Shown here: positions 15,771-24,247 of the stretch, piece by piece | How positions within the stretch are numbered: position 1 is the stretch's first letter | Layout of the letters: each line of letters starts with the position of its first letter | Assembly: GCF_001592755.1 (NCBI RefSeq) | Contig: NZ_LUKF01000001.1 | Span: 160,774 to 224,773, forward strand | DNA length: 64,000 bases | Reading direction: 5' to 3' | From: Bdellovibrio bacteriovorus | GTDB taxonomy: Bacteria; Bdellovibrionota; Bdellovibrionia; Bdellovibrionales; Bdellovibrionaceae | The notes under the pieces: model-generated | Told to the model about the DNA's origin: nothing | Databases searched by the model: none | What the model saw: the letters and a program-made list of their open reading frames with translations, nothing else | Program-made: the position numbers and the translations under genes

Positions 15771-16955
15771 CTACTGAGGATAAATAGAGTTGCGAATTTG
15801 CGGACTGTTTAACTCGCCACCGGGTTGCCAGATATAACCTTGGGTGATGATCTCTGTCGGTGAGCCTTCCGAATTTAAGGTGTCACGATAGCGCTTGGAC
15901 TTTTCTGATTCTTGAGATTTATCGACATAATTCGGGCCGTCTGTGCGTAGATCTACTTCCGCACGCAAGGTGTCCATCACAAACTGGCGCTGACTTTTAT
16001 AAGATATCGGTGTGGGTAAAGTTTCAGGTAGAATCTCAGCCGGGTCCCTTCTTTCAAATTTTTTAAAGAGCTCCATCACGTGATTCAAATGTCCTAGCTC
16101 GTAATCCAGAAAGCGCTCCCAGATTTCCTTTAATCGAGGATCATCCTCTGTTTGCACGCAGCTATAGTAGTTATAAACTTCGTTCGCTTCGTGCATAAGC
16201 CACTTTTCCATCCAGGTTTCTTCGGGATCTATCAGGGATTCATAGTGAGTCACATGCTGTTCTTCAATGGAAGCAATCTCCGCATAAAGAAGCCTTGCCA
16301 TAGGATCTGTAAAAAGAGGCCCGATATTCATATAGTAGTTATGTGTTTGCTGTTCACCCGACACCAAGGTGAGCGCGTTGAGCTTTGTGATCGGAGACGT
16401 ATTATTTTTATCATAAGGTGTGCGCAAATCATCGTGCGGATGACGGTGCTGGATGATCGTAGGACGCCCCGGATGGACATCCGTATAACTTTGCAAAATA
16501 TTATTCGCGTCTTTTCCCTCTAAGCGATCTAAAAGAGCCGAGTAACGATACATATGATCGAAATCTTCTAAAAGACCGAAGCGAAAACTTTGAGCTATAT
16601 AGGGATCAGGTTCCACTTGTGCTAAGGCCGCTGTGACTTCAATAGCCACTTGTTCGTAAGCGATTGTTGTTTCCAGAGGCGAATGATCAGCGGGGATCAG
16701 CCAGTTAATCATTGTGTGCTGATGCTGCTCTACACGACGAAGCATTGCTAAATCTTTTTGCCATTCTTTATTCATACGCGCGCATGAATGAGAAAAGCGC
16801 ATCGCCTCTTCTTCGATTCCATTCATCAAAATCACGCGGACGCGTGAGAACGCATCACAATCTAATTTGCTGATGGGTTTACGTACAAGATCCTTCCAGG
16901 TAAACCCCTGTTTTGCCAAAGGTCTGCCTTTTGTCTTTAGTAGGTCCAAGCTCAT
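15771..16955 (-). CDS. large ferritin-like protein (394 residues), operon partner of the 251-residue one
   Basis: Four Glu/His pairs in helices (RRVEQHQHTM, LEDFDHMYRY, IEEQHVTHYESL, YELGHLNHVMEL) point to a ferritin-like four-helix domain of about residues 60-320. A roughly 70-residue segment rich in Pro, His and Asn (IIQHRHPHDDLRTPYDK) is inserted in the middle, and a C-terminal tail of about 70 residues follows. It is much longer than classical ferritins (about 170). The substrate is unknown; iron or oxidative stress handling is inferred from the fold. It is the first gene of a two-gene operon. Confidence 0.75.
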   Translation of the reverse strand: MSLDLLKTKGRPLAKQGFTWKDLVRKPISKLDCDAFSRVRVILMNGIEEEAMRFSHSCARMNKEWQKDLAMLRRVEQHQHTMINWLIPADHSPLETTIAYEQVAIEVTAALAQVEPDPYIAQSFRFGLLEDFDHMYRYSALLDRLEGKDANNILQSYTDVHPGRPTIIQHRHPHDDLRTPYDKNNTSPITKLNALTLVSGEQQTHNYYMNIGPLFTDPMARLLYAEIASIEEQHVTHYESLIDPEETWMEKWLMHEANEVYNYYSCVQTEDDPRLKEIWERFLDYELGHLNHVMELFKKFERRDPAEILPETLPTPISYKSQRQFVMDTLRAEVDLRTDGPNYVDKSQESEKSKRYRDTLNSEGSPTEIITQGYIWQPGGELNSPQIRNSIYPQ

Positions 16956-17096
16956 GATCTGCCCTTTCCAAAAATATATTAGTTAGGGCACGGTGAACTT
17001 CCTCCACCAGGCTTTCAATTCATTTTCATTTAAACTGCTTCAAATCACGAGAAGCAAAAGAAAGGACGCAAATGACATGTGTAGAAAAGCATGCCG

Positions 17097-17129
17097 AAAA
17101 AAACAAAGGGGAAGCGCATAGCACTCCCC
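17097..17129 (-). terminator. terminator of the DksA/TraR-like gene
   Basis: On the minus strand GGGGAGTGC-TAT-GCGCTTCCCC forms an imperfect hairpin followed by TTTGTTTTTTT. It lies about 50 bases after the stop of the gene ending at 17176. Confidence 0.65.
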
Positions 17130-17175
17130 CTCATATCCCCTCGAGATAAATTTCTATTTTAAGTACGTGCGAAAA

Positions 17176-17547
17176 CTATCCGCGAGCGTAGCGTTTGTTC
17201 ATGGATTCGCGAATTTCAGCACCTTCGATGCTCAAGCGAGTCCAAGGAATCGCGCGCAGACGTTCTGGTTCGATTTCTTCTTCGGTTTCTTCACAGTAAC
17301 CGAATGAACCGCCCTCGATACGTGCAAGTGCACTTTCGATTTCCATCAATTGGGAACGAAGTCTTTCGTGCATGCTCAAGAATTCTTGTTCAGCAAGTAC
17401 GCGGACAGTTTGGTCACCCTCATCGCCGCCTTTTTCTTCGTTCTGGTCCAAGTTCAAACGAGCTTCTTTAACCCTGTTCAGGATGTCTTGCTTCGTTTGC
17501 AAAAGCTTCGATCTGCATTCAGCGACCAGCTTTTCAGAGATAGCCAT
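17176..17547 (-). CDS. DksA/TraR-family protein with degenerate zinc finger
   Basis: The protein is 123 residues from the ATG at 17547, which is preceded by a purine-rich AGGGGGG site; an ATG at 17580 adds 11 residues. A helical coiled coil is followed by a DksA-type C-terminus, GSFGYCEETEEEIEPERLR then AIPWTRLSIEGAEI. The family normally has four zinc cysteines (CxxC...CxxC); only one Cys remains, replaced elsewhere by Thr, Ser and Gly-Ala. DksA binds RNA polymerase through its secondary channel and works with ppGpp. Cys-poor DksA forms that work without zinc are known, so activity is still likely. Confidence 0.85.
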   Translation of the reverse strand: MAISEKLVAECRSKLLQTKQDILNRVKEARLNLDQNEEKGGDEGDQTVRVLAEQEFLSMHERLRSQLMEIESALARIEGGSFGYCEETEEEIEPERLRAIPWTRLSIEGAEIRESMNKRYARG

Positions 17548-17908
17548 ATTGCCCCCCTGTTCCTCCAGCTTAAGTGCCAATTTGGAACTGACCTATTAAG
17601 TTCTACCCTTGTAAATTTTGCAACTAAAAAATCTTACATTAACTTAAAATTAAACAAATCCATGAAAATCTTAATGAATATTTAAATGTAGCCATGGATG
17701 CGCCGATCCGAAGTCCTCAAAAATCGCGTTCTCACGTCAGGATCTTACAATTTCAATCCTGTTTTTGATTAGAGCCATCAGCATTCGCAGCGCGTTATAG
17801 TTTAGTGCAAACCTCCTAAAAAGAAAACTCACAGCCCGCAAACAGGCTCTAAAGTCTCATGTTAGGACACAGGGAAAAGTGATTTAGGCTAATAGATAAA
17901 TAAAAAAA
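17548..17908. other. gene-free stretch upstream of the DksA/TraR-like gene
   Basis: No convincing ORF or RNA was seen. The part nearest 17547 should hold the minus-strand promoter of the DksA-like gene. AGCCTG-TTTG-CGGGCT on the minus strand (about 17830-17848), followed by TTTTCTTTTT, is a weak hairpin. A strong AGGAGG at about 17811-17816 on the minus strand has no start codon at a usable distance. Confidence 0.5.
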
Positions 17909-17937
17909 GAAAGGCGATCTTCCTCAGATCGCCTTTC
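17902..17937 (-). terminator. terminator of the small exported protein gene at 17979
   Basis: GAAAGGCGATCT and AGATCGCCTTTC form a 12-bp perfect stem with a five-base loop. On the minus strand it is followed by seven T. It lies 41 bases after the stop at 17979. Confidence 0.88.
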
Positions 17938-17978
17938 AAAATGAAGACTCTCTCCCCCGAGAGAATGTCTTTAAGCTG

Positions 17979-18323
17979 TTATTTCAAACAAGAAGCCACG
18001 CGCGCCAGAAGATCTCCGGTCGCGGCGTTCAACTTAACAGCCATTTTTTTACCCTGTACTCCGCGGGTGCGGAAGGCTTGAGCGGACTCATCCATTTGTG
18101 CAGTAACGGCATTCACTGAGGACCCCTTTGCCGATGCAACAACAGAAGAATACTCTTCCATAGATGATGCGAATGTTTCGTGATTATTAACCAGACTGAG
18201 CATGATTTGCTGTTGCGCCGTTTGAAGGGCTTTAAGTTCTTCCTTAAGCTGCGCACAGTTCGAAGCGGCGAATGAACCAGAAGTGAAAAGAATCACAGTG
18301 AAGAATGTAGCGATGGTTTTCAT
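17979..18323 (-). CDS. small exported helical protein, unknown function
   Basis: This 114-residue protein has a signal peptide (MKTIATFFTVILFTSGSFA). The mature helical region has one Cys near each end (NCAQLKEELK, RVASCLK), suggesting a disulfide that closes a helical hairpin. It is not recognised. The leader upstream of the ATG can form TCGTTGC/GCAACGA with an inner AGTTG/CAACT stem, so the 5' UTR may be structured. It is monocistronic and ends with a strong terminator. Confidence 0.75.
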   Translation of the reverse strand: MKTIATFFTVILFTSGSFAASNCAQLKEELKALQTAQQQIMLSLVNNHETFASSMEEYSSVVASAKGSSVNAVTAQMDESAQAFRTRGVQGKKMAVKLNAATGDLLARVASCLK

Positions 18324-18417
18324 TGTCGTTGCCTTTCAGTCAGTTGTGATCTGCAACTAAAGCAACGAGTCTGCCACCTGAAAAGCCGTTTAATTCGCTC
18401 TCAGGTGACATTTTTGG

Positions 18418-19026
18418 CTAGGACTTGAGAAATTTTTCAAACTCGTCCTTTGTTTCGCCAGAAGTATAAGGCAAAAGAAGACGAGCGACGTGACGGCGGC
18501 CGCGATCGATACTGCGCTTTCCCGGCTGCTTTTCTGCCGATTCAAAGAACTGCAAGAACGTCGTCGCCATGGCTAGTAAGGATTCCGCAATATACTGCAT
18601 TTCAGACAGCTGCTCGATCTTCGCCATTTTGCCGTCCTTCACCCACTGGCGGTAAAGGATGACCATCAACTTCATCATTTTTTGAATGTGGTTTCTCCAC
18701 ATTTTTGCCAACTGTTGGTCTTTGCGACGAAGGGCATACATCTCGCGATGAAAGAAACGATAGCGCCAGTACAGCTCAAAATTTTCGTTGATGAATTCCA
18801 AGGGGCTGACTTTTTTCGTGCGACGAGGACGCCAAACATCATAGGTTTCCTTCGCCATGCGCTTAAAAAGTTCGACTAGAATTTCCTCTTTATTGTCATA
18901 GTGGAAATACAAATTTCCAGGACTGATTTCCATCGCTTTTGCGATGTGATTTGTCGTGATCGCCACGACGCCGCTGCGGTTGAAGAGTTCGATGGAAGTA
19001 AGGAGGATGCGTTCTTTGGTCTTCAT
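18418..19026 (-). CDS. TetR-family transcriptional regulator
   Basis: This 202-residue protein has an N-terminal TetR helix-turn-helix (residues about 1-50): ERILLTSIELFNRSGVVAIT, then IAKAMEISPGNLYFHYDNKEE. The C-terminal ligand domain is rich in Trp and Arg (YWRYRFFHREMYALRRKDQ). It resembles TetR proteins with a small-molecule or lipid-like ligand, but the target is unknown. It is divergent from the PBP gene at 19164 with 137 bases between, so control of that promoter is possible but unproven. Confidence 0.9.
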   Translation of the reverse strand: MKTKERILLTSIELFNRSGVVAITTNHIAKAMEISPGNLYFHYDNKEEILVELFKRMAKETYDVWRPRRTKKVSPLEFINENFELYWRYRFFHREMYALRRKDQQLAKMWRNHIQKMMKLMVILYRQWVKDGKMAKIEQLSEMQYIAESLLAMATTFLQFFESAEKQPGKRSIDRGRRHVARLLLPYTSGETKDEFEKFLKS

Positions 19027-19163
19027 GTCTCTAAGTCTTTAGTCCAAGTCCGCTAGAGAGTCACGCGAGAACAGCCTTGAAATCAGCAGCAGATGAGGCT
19101 TTCGGGTGTCTTCTTCTGAGATTGGCCTTGTAACCAATTAAAAGTTGATGCTACGATTAAATA

Positions 19164-20447
19164 ATGCGCGCAAAAAACAAATATAAGTTGTTAAAACTAT
19201 TCGCCTTTTCTGGAGCAAGCCTCTTCGCTTTGTATTCTCTTATGGGCTTCACCTCTTCAGAAAGCCAAGAAGCACCCGCTCTTAAAAAAATTCAAACTCA
19301 ACTGGAACAAAGAACTCACATCGCCAAAGTGGTGGGAGAAAAAATTCGCTCCAATCAATTCCCAGAAAAGATGGATATCAACTGGGATGGTGAAGGCCAA
19401 TCCGTAAAATTGGCTTACACGATTGATGAGGGTTTGCAAAAAGAGGCGGATCGCCTTTTGAAGTCTTACAAGCCCGATTACGGCGCGATCTTCATGATTG
19501 ATGCGATGACTGGCGAAGTTTTAGCGATGTCGAGCTTTCAGCGCGACAACCCTTCGGCTCCCAACCTTAATCTTCAAGCGACCTTTCCTGCGGCCTCTGT
19601 ATTTAAAGTCGTGACTGCGACGGCAGCGGTCGACAAAGCCGGCGTAAATCCTGAGCACAAAATCCGTTATAATGGCGGCGCTTACACTCTTTATAAAAAG
19701 AATGTTCTTTCTGACAAAGTGACTCGCTGGACGAATGTGATTTCGTTGAAAGATGCTTTTGCGCGCTCTATTAACACTGCCTTCGGCCGTTTAAGCATTG
19801 AAAATCTTCATCCTGAAGATCTCAATGAATACGCCAACCGCTTTATGTTCAACCAAGAAATCCCTGCCGACTTCCCCGTCGATATGGGTGTGGCCTATGT
19901 TCCTCCAGGAAAAGGCTTTGAGCTTGCGGAAGTGGCATCGGGATACAACAAAACAAATCGCATGAGCCCTGTTCAAGGTGCGATGATCGCAGCTGCGGTC
20001 GCTAACGGCGGGCAGGTCGTTGTTCCTTATCTTTTCAATTCTATTGAAGACGAAAAAGGCAGTGCTCTTTACCAAGGTTCGACTTTGACTAACGGAACTA
20101 TCATGAGCAAAGAATCTGCGGCTAAAGTGCGCCAGTTGATGGAGCAAACCGTTGTTGCGGGAACTTCTCGCCGTTCGTTCCGCCCGATTGTTAGAGATCG
20201 CAAATTCCGCGAAATTGAAATGGGCGGTAAAACGGGTCACCTTACCGGCGACAACCCTCGTGGGCGCGTGGACTGGTTCGTGGGTTACGCTTTAGACGAC
20301 GAAAGAAAAATCGCCGTCGCCGCGATCACTGTGAACAAGAAGTTTTGGACAGTAAAATCTGCGCACTTGGGACAAAGCATGTTCCGCAAATACTTTGGCC
20401 CTATCGTCTCTAACCAAAAAGGCCGCGTGATCTCTTCGGCAAAATAA
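19164..20447 (+). CDS. membrane-anchored penicillin-binding transpeptidase (no glycosyltransferase domain)
   Basis: This 427-residue protein has one N-terminal membrane segment (about residues 9-29) and a transpeptidase domain from about 84. The active-site motifs are Ser145-x-x-Lys148 (ASVFK), SIN at 202-204 and KTG at 356-358. TIDEGLQKEADRLL before the domain is typical of the linker in high-mass PBPs. No GT51 domain and no PBP dimerisation domain is visible, so it is a short class B-like or single-domain D,D-transpeptidase. It acts on periplasmic peptidoglycan; a role in wall growth or prey wall modification cannot be distinguished here. Confidence 0.88.
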   Translation: MRAKNKYKLLKLFAFSGASLFALYSLMGFTSSESQEAPALKKIQTQLEQRTHIAKVVGEKIRSNQFPEKMDINWDGEGQSVKLAYTIDEGLQKEADRLLKSYKPDYGAIFMIDAMTGEVLAMSSFQRDNPSAPNLNLQATFPAASVFKVVTATAAVDKAGVNPEHKIRYNGGAYTLYKKNVLSDKVTRWTNVISLKDAFARSINTAFGRLSIENLHPEDLNEYANRFMFNQEIPADFPVDMGVAYVPPGKGFELAEVASGYNKTNRMSPVQGAMIAAAVANGGQVVVPYLFNSIEDEKGSALYQGSTLTNGTIMSKESAAKVRQLMEQTVVAGTSRRSFRPIVRDRKFREIEMGGKTGHLTGDNPRGRVDWFVGYALDDERKIAVAAITVNKKFWTVKSAHLGQSMFRKYFGPIVSNQKGRVISSAK

Positions 20448-20472
20448 GGTACCAGGTTCTTTTTAAAAAAAT

Positions 20473-20503
20473 AAAAAAAGGCACCATCGAGGTGCCTTTT
20501 TTT
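20473..20503. terminator. bidirectional terminator between the PBP gene and fxsA
   Basis: AAAAAAAGGCACC and GGTGCCTTTTTTT flank a five-base loop, giving a T-run on both strands between convergent genes. Confidence 0.85.
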
Positions 20504-21077
20504 ATTCTTCTTCTTTCTTCTTTTCCTCGTGAGTGATTTTTATCGGTGTGACATCAAGCACATTTGCTTCATTCACCTCGCGCTCATTCTGAGGAGAAGA
20601 CCCATCGGTTCTACGAAAGCCCTGACCATCATTGCGGAACTCATAATAACGGAAATCCATCCCCGCATTTCCGAAGCCAAAAGGTCCTTTCGAAAATCCG
20701 CCAGCGAAACCGCTCATCCCTTTAGCGACTTGTTTTGCCATGTAGAGTTTAAATCTCCACACTGCCAAGTGACGCAAGCCTGGTAAGAATAAAATTAGTC
20801 CCAACACGCGGGTGAAGAAAGATGGCACTAGGAATAACAATCCGGAAAGAAAGATCGCGCCCGAGTGAAGAATCTTAGAAGCCGGAAGCTGCCCGCGCAT
20901 CACCGTTGTCTGCAGAGTCATCAAAGCTATGCGTCCCACTGTTGAAACGATAAAAAGTCCCAACAAGCATGGCAGAAGATAAAGCCCCAAAGTATTTAAG
21001 AAGCCCCAGTGACGAACTCCAACAAAGAAGATCACGATTTCTGCGATCACTAAGGGAAAAGGAATAAAGAACATCAT
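20502..21077 (-). CDS. fxsA: FxsA-family inner membrane protein
   Basis: The protein is about 191 residues from the ATG at 21077; AAGGAG is two bases upstream of that ATG and five from a second ATG at 21074. Longer starts are less likely. Three or four membrane segments follow the FxsA pattern: FIPFPLVIAEIVIFFVGVR, LGLYLLPCLLGLFIV, GAIFLSGLLFLVPSFFTRVL and LILFLPGLR. The C-terminal 80 residues are soluble and Gly/Glu-rich. The E. coli homologue alters F-exclusion of phage T7 when overexpressed; the native role is unknown. It lies about 55 bases downstream of exonuclease III on the same strand. Confidence 0.87.
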   Translation of the reverse strand: MMFFIPFPLVIAEIVIFFVGVRHWGFLNTLGLYLLPCLLGLFIVSTVGRIALMTLQTTVMRGQLPASKILHSGAIFLSGLLFLVPSFFTRVLGLILFLPGLRHLAVWRFKLYMAKQVAKGMSGFAGGFSKGPFGFGNAGMDFRYYEFRNDGQGFRRTDGSSPQNEREVNEANVLDVTPIKITHEEKKKEEE

Positions 21078-21131
21078 GACTCCTTGGGAAAAGATACCTG
21101 GTACCTTTTCCACACAAAGGGAAGCAGGTAC

Positions 21132-21902
21132 CTAAAGATCCAAAGTGGCTACGACGGGGCAATGGTCAGAGCCTTGAACTTGGTCGAGAATATCTGCTGA
21201 AGAAAGATATTTCTCAAGGCCTTTTGAGATGCAAATGTAGTCAATCCGCCAGCCCTTGTTAGAAACGCGGCCAAATGTGCGCATATCCCACCACGAGTAA
21301 CGCTTTGCTTCGCTTGGTTTAAAATAACGGAAGGTGTCGATGAAGCCGAGTTCTAAAAAGGAATCGAACCACGCTCTTTCTTCAGGTAAAAATCCGCTGA
21401 CTTTAGAAAGACGAACAGGATCATGCACGTCGATATTGTCATGGGCGACGTTGTAATCACCAACGACAACAACTTGTCTTCCCGTTTTCATTTTCTCTTT
21501 CAGATGGATATTGAGATCCTTCAAAAATTTTTGTTTAAAACCGTGGCGTTCTTCCCCGGAACCGCCATTTGGAAAATAAATATTGTAAAGATCAAACGCA
21601 CCATGATCCGACATCACGATGCGACCTTCCGCTTCGTACTCGGGAATGCTGTCGAAATGAAACTGCACCGCTTGCGGATCTTGATGCACAAATGTGGCAA
21701 CGCCGGAATAACCTTTTTTCGTCGCCGAAGACCAAAAAGAATATTCCCATCCTAACTTTCTTGTTTCAATTTCCACCTGATCAATGTGAGCTTTCGTTTC
21801 TTGCACGCAAAAAATATCGGGCTTTTCCGCATTCACAAAATCCATCAGGCCTTTCTTATAGCAGGCTCTAATTCCATTCACATTCCAAGAGACGATTTTC
21901 AC
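21132..21902 (-). CDS. xth: exodeoxyribonuclease III (AP endonuclease)
   Basis: The GTG at 21902, with AAGGAG five bases upstream, gives 256 residues and the normal N-terminus VKIVSWNVNGIRACYKKGL; longer in-frame starts add 47 non-homologous residues. The exonuclease-endonuclease-phosphatase motifs are CVQETKA (metal Glu), GDYNVAHDNIDVHDP, WRIDYICIS and GSDHCPV (catalytic Asp-His). It nicks DNA at abasic sites in base excision repair, so it is functionally linked to ung elsewhere in the window. Its TAG stop is fused to a GGTACC-type motif shared with other gene ends here. Confidence 0.94.
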   Translation of the reverse strand: MKIVSWNVNGIRACYKKGLMDFVNAEKPDIFCVQETKAHIDQVEIETRKLGWEYSFWSSATKKGYSGVATFVHQDPQAVQFHFDSIPEYEAEGRIVMSDHGAFDLYNIYFPNGGSGEERHGFKQKFLKDLNIHLKEKMKTGRQVVVVGDYNVAHDNIDVHDPVRLSKVSGFLPEERAWFDSFLELGFIDTFRYFKPSEAKRYSWWDMRTFGRVSNKGWRIDYICISKGLEKYLSSADILDQVQGSDHCPVVATLDL

Positions 21903-21969
21903 AGTTTCTCCTTGAGTTTCCGCCCTAGAGGGAGCAACTATAAATAGCAGATGCAAGGAGACAGTGTCT

Positions 21970-22497
21970 ATGCCAATGATTAACCAACCCGCACCCCATT
22001 TCACTGCGCAAGCCGTATTTGATTCAGGCGAAGTGAAAGACATTTCTTTGAACGATTACAAAGGAAAATGGGTCATTCTTTTCTTCTATCCTTTGGACTT
22101 CACATTTGTTTGTCCCACAGAGTTAACTCAGTTCCGCGAGCATCTTCGCGAATTTGACGCCGCTGGCGCCGTTGTTATGGGTTGCAGCGTAGATTCTGTT
22201 CATTCTCACAAACGTTGGTTGCGTGATGATCTAGGAAATTTGGGCTATCCTCTTCTTGCGGATTTAACAAAACGCATCGCACGTGACTACGGCGTGCTCT
22301 TTGAGGACCGCGGTATTGCGACACGCGGAACTTTCATCATCGACCCAGACCAAAAGATTCAATACATGAGCATTCACAATACTTCTGTCGGCCGCGACGC
22401 CAAAGAAATCTTGCGCGTCCTTCAAGGTTGCCAATCTGGTGAGCTTTGCCAAGCCGGTTGGAAAAAAGGTGACATGCACATTTCTCCATTGAAGTAA
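21970..22497 (+). CDS. typical 2-Cys peroxiredoxin
   Basis: The protein is 175 residues from the ATG at 21970 (AAGGAG nine bases upstream; a GTG at 21964 is possible). The peroxidatic Cys is in FVCPTELT and the resolving Cys is in GELCQAGWKKG, the Prx1/AhpC pattern. It reduces hydrogen peroxide and organic peroxides with thioredoxin or AhpF-type reductants. It is divergent from xth and two bases ahead of an ATP-grasp-like gene, so probably cotranscribed with it. Confidence 0.94.
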   Translation: MPMINQPAPHFTAQAVFDSGEVKDISLNDYKGKWVILFFYPLDFTFVCPTELTQFREHLREFDAAGAVVMGCSVDSVHSHKRWLRDDLGNLGYPLLADLTKRIARDYGVLFEDRGIATRGTFIIDPDQKIQYMSIHNTSVGRDAKEILRVLQGCQSGELCQAGWKKGDMHISPLK

Positions 22498-22498
22498 T

Positions 22499-23665
22499 AT
22501 GAACTTGAAATCAGATTTTATTCAGCAGTTAAAGACTTCTTATCCGGCGCTTCAACAGAAGCAGTTGGAAGATATTGTCTCTGAGAATCTGATTTCTCTT
22601 TTCGCCGTTGAGCTTCCTTCTTCTGTACTTAAGCAAGCTCAAGATGTGGTCGCAGCTCTTTTCTCTTTGCGCCAGAACCAGTCTTATCTTGATCACTATA
22701 AAAATCTGATCGAAGAAAAAGGTCTGAAAGACCCCGGAAATAAATCCATCATGATGAGCTATGATTTTCACTTAGATGAAAATCAGAACTTAAAACTGAT
22801 TGAAGTGAATACGAACGCCGCCTTTCAGGTTTTGGGATACGAGATGTATCGAATGAAAGGCCATCCACTTCCCGTCGCTGATTTTTCTCCGCTGGAAATG
22901 GGTGCTAACATTCGCGAAGAACTTTCCTTACAAGGAAAGTCACCTTCGCAAAACCTCAAGATCGCGATCATCGATGAAGCCCCTTCAGAACAGCGTTTGT
23001 ACGTGGAGTTCTTGGTTTACAATGAACTTTATAAATCTTTCGGATGGGATTCGCGCATCATGGATTACCGCGAACTTTTCCAAGACTTTCATCCGGAGTT
23101 TATTTACAACCGCTACACGGACTTCTTTTTAACGGCACCTACCAGTCAGACTTTGCGCGAAAAATTTCTGCATCGAGAAGTCTGTCTTTCCCCAAATCCG
23201 TTTGAATATCTGCTTTTAGCGGATAAACAGCGCATGATCGATTGGATGCAGCCGAACTTTCTTGAAAACGTGGGCGTAGAACCCGAACAAGCGGCCTTGA
23301 TCCGTCAAACCGTGCCCTTTTCTTACGATTTAAAATCAGAATTGTCTGAGCAGATTTGGGCGGAAAGAAAGAAGTTATTCTTCAAGCCGAAGAATGCATT
23401 TGGATCTAAGCTTTCTTACAAGGGCTCGTCGATCAGCAATAAGGCCTTTCAAGATATTCTTGGCCAAGACATGATTGCGCAAGAGTTTGTGCCAGCTCCG
23501 GAAATGACTTTTGAAACTCCAGAGGGTCCTCAAAAGTTTAAATTTGATTTACGCTGTTATGCTTATCAAGGCCGCTTACAGCTTGTACTTGCCCGCATCT
23601 ATCAAGGGCAAGTGACGAACTTACGCACTCCGTACGGTGGCTTTGCGACGGTTTTATTTAAGTGA
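22499..23665 (+). CDS. ATP-grasp-like protein of unknown substrate
   Basis: This 388-residue cytoplasmic protein has segments that look like an ATP-grasp ligase: LKLIEVNTNAAF (metal-binding Glu and Asn), KLFFKPKNAFGSKLSYKG (Lys plus flexible loop) and FDLRCYAYQGRL (metal-coordinating region). The arrangement recalls circularly permuted or glutathionylspermidine-synthase-like ATP-grasp proteins, but no specific family was identified. It starts two bases after the peroxiredoxin stop, suggesting a link to thiol or peroxide metabolism. Its end overlaps the convergent gene at 23654 by 12 bases. Confidence 0.6.
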   Translation: MNLKSDFIQQLKTSYPALQQKQLEDIVSENLISLFAVELPSSVLKQAQDVVAALFSLRQNQSYLDHYKNLIEEKGLKDPGNKSIMMSYDFHLDENQNLKLIEVNTNAAFQVLGYEMYRMKGHPLPVADFSPLEMGANIREELSLQGKSPSQNLKIAIIDEAPSEQRLYVEFLVYNELYKSFGWDSRIMDYRELFQDFHPEFIYNRYTDFFLTAPTSQTLREKFLHREVCLSPNPFEYLLLADKQRMIDWMQPNFLENVGVEPEQAALIRQTVPFSYDLKSELSEQIWAERKKLFFKPKNAFGSKLSYKGSSISNKAFQDILGQDMIAQEFVPAPEMTFETPEGPQKFKFDLRCYAYQGRLQLVLARIYQGQVTNLRTPYGGFATVLFK

Positions 23666-24247
23666 TTTCACCGCATCATAGCGGATCGAAAGATACTGAG
23701 TCGTCTCACCATCTTTTTTTACTAACAATAATTCGTACTCGTTATGAGAGCGCTGATAAATTTTGTATTGCGCACCTGCACTTTGAATCCAAGCCTCAAG
23801 CTGTTCTTTCTGTGGAAACGATGGACTTTTTAAGTTCCAAAAAGAAAACTTGGACCCATCCGTCATCATTTGAAACTGCCACAGACTTTGGCCTACTTTT
23901 GGTTTCTTGTAAGTATCAATAAGTGTTGGGGCAAATAAAGCAAAACGACGTCGTCCCTCTTCTTTTGAATTCCCGCAAAGAACAGAAGGCTCTGACGATT
24001 GGCCTTTTAAGAAAGACTGATAGCCATAAAGCTTCGTTTCTTGCCCTTGGCCTTCTACATAAAATTCAGCATCTCGCGCGACCAGCAAGGTTTCCGGAAG
24101 ACGCGAAAGAGTTCCCACAAAGTCAGCGCGCATTTCATTTAAGAACTCGGGACGCTCGTCACACGCCGGAGCTGTTGAGAATTGCGGTTGCAACAAGCGA
24201 CCCGCATCCGCGTTCTTCACCGCGAAGGAACTTGTCGAAAGAAGCAC
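23654..24247 (-). CDS. exported protein of unknown function with apparent frameshift in its signal peptide
   Basis: The readable frame starts at a GTG at 24247 with no ribosome binding site and gives only MLLSTSSFA as a leader. A TTG at 24273 with AAGGGGA five bases upstream starts MKHLAF in the neighbouring frame, closed by TAG nine codons in. Adding one base near 24255-24262 would join them into a normal signal peptide. So a single-base deletion or a sequence error is likely. The mature part has two cysteines (ACDERPEF, VLCGNSKEEG) and no recognised domain. It converges on the ATP-grasp-like gene. Confidence 0.6.
   Translation of the reverse strand: MLLSTSSFAVKNADAGRLLQPQFSTAPACDERPEFLNEMRADFVGTLSRLPETLLVARDAEFYVEGQGQETKLYGYQSFLKGQSSEPSVLCGNSKEEGRRRFALFAPTLIDTYKKPKVGQSLWQFQMMTDGSKFSFWNLKSPSFPQKEQLEAWIQSAGAQYKIYQRSHNEYELLLVKKDGETTQYLSIRYDAVKSLK

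Noticed and set aside
17072-17149. A 25-codon plus-strand ORF with AAAGGA before ATG
   Set aside because: It crosses the minus-strand terminator, has low-complexity content and no hydrophobic or other feature.
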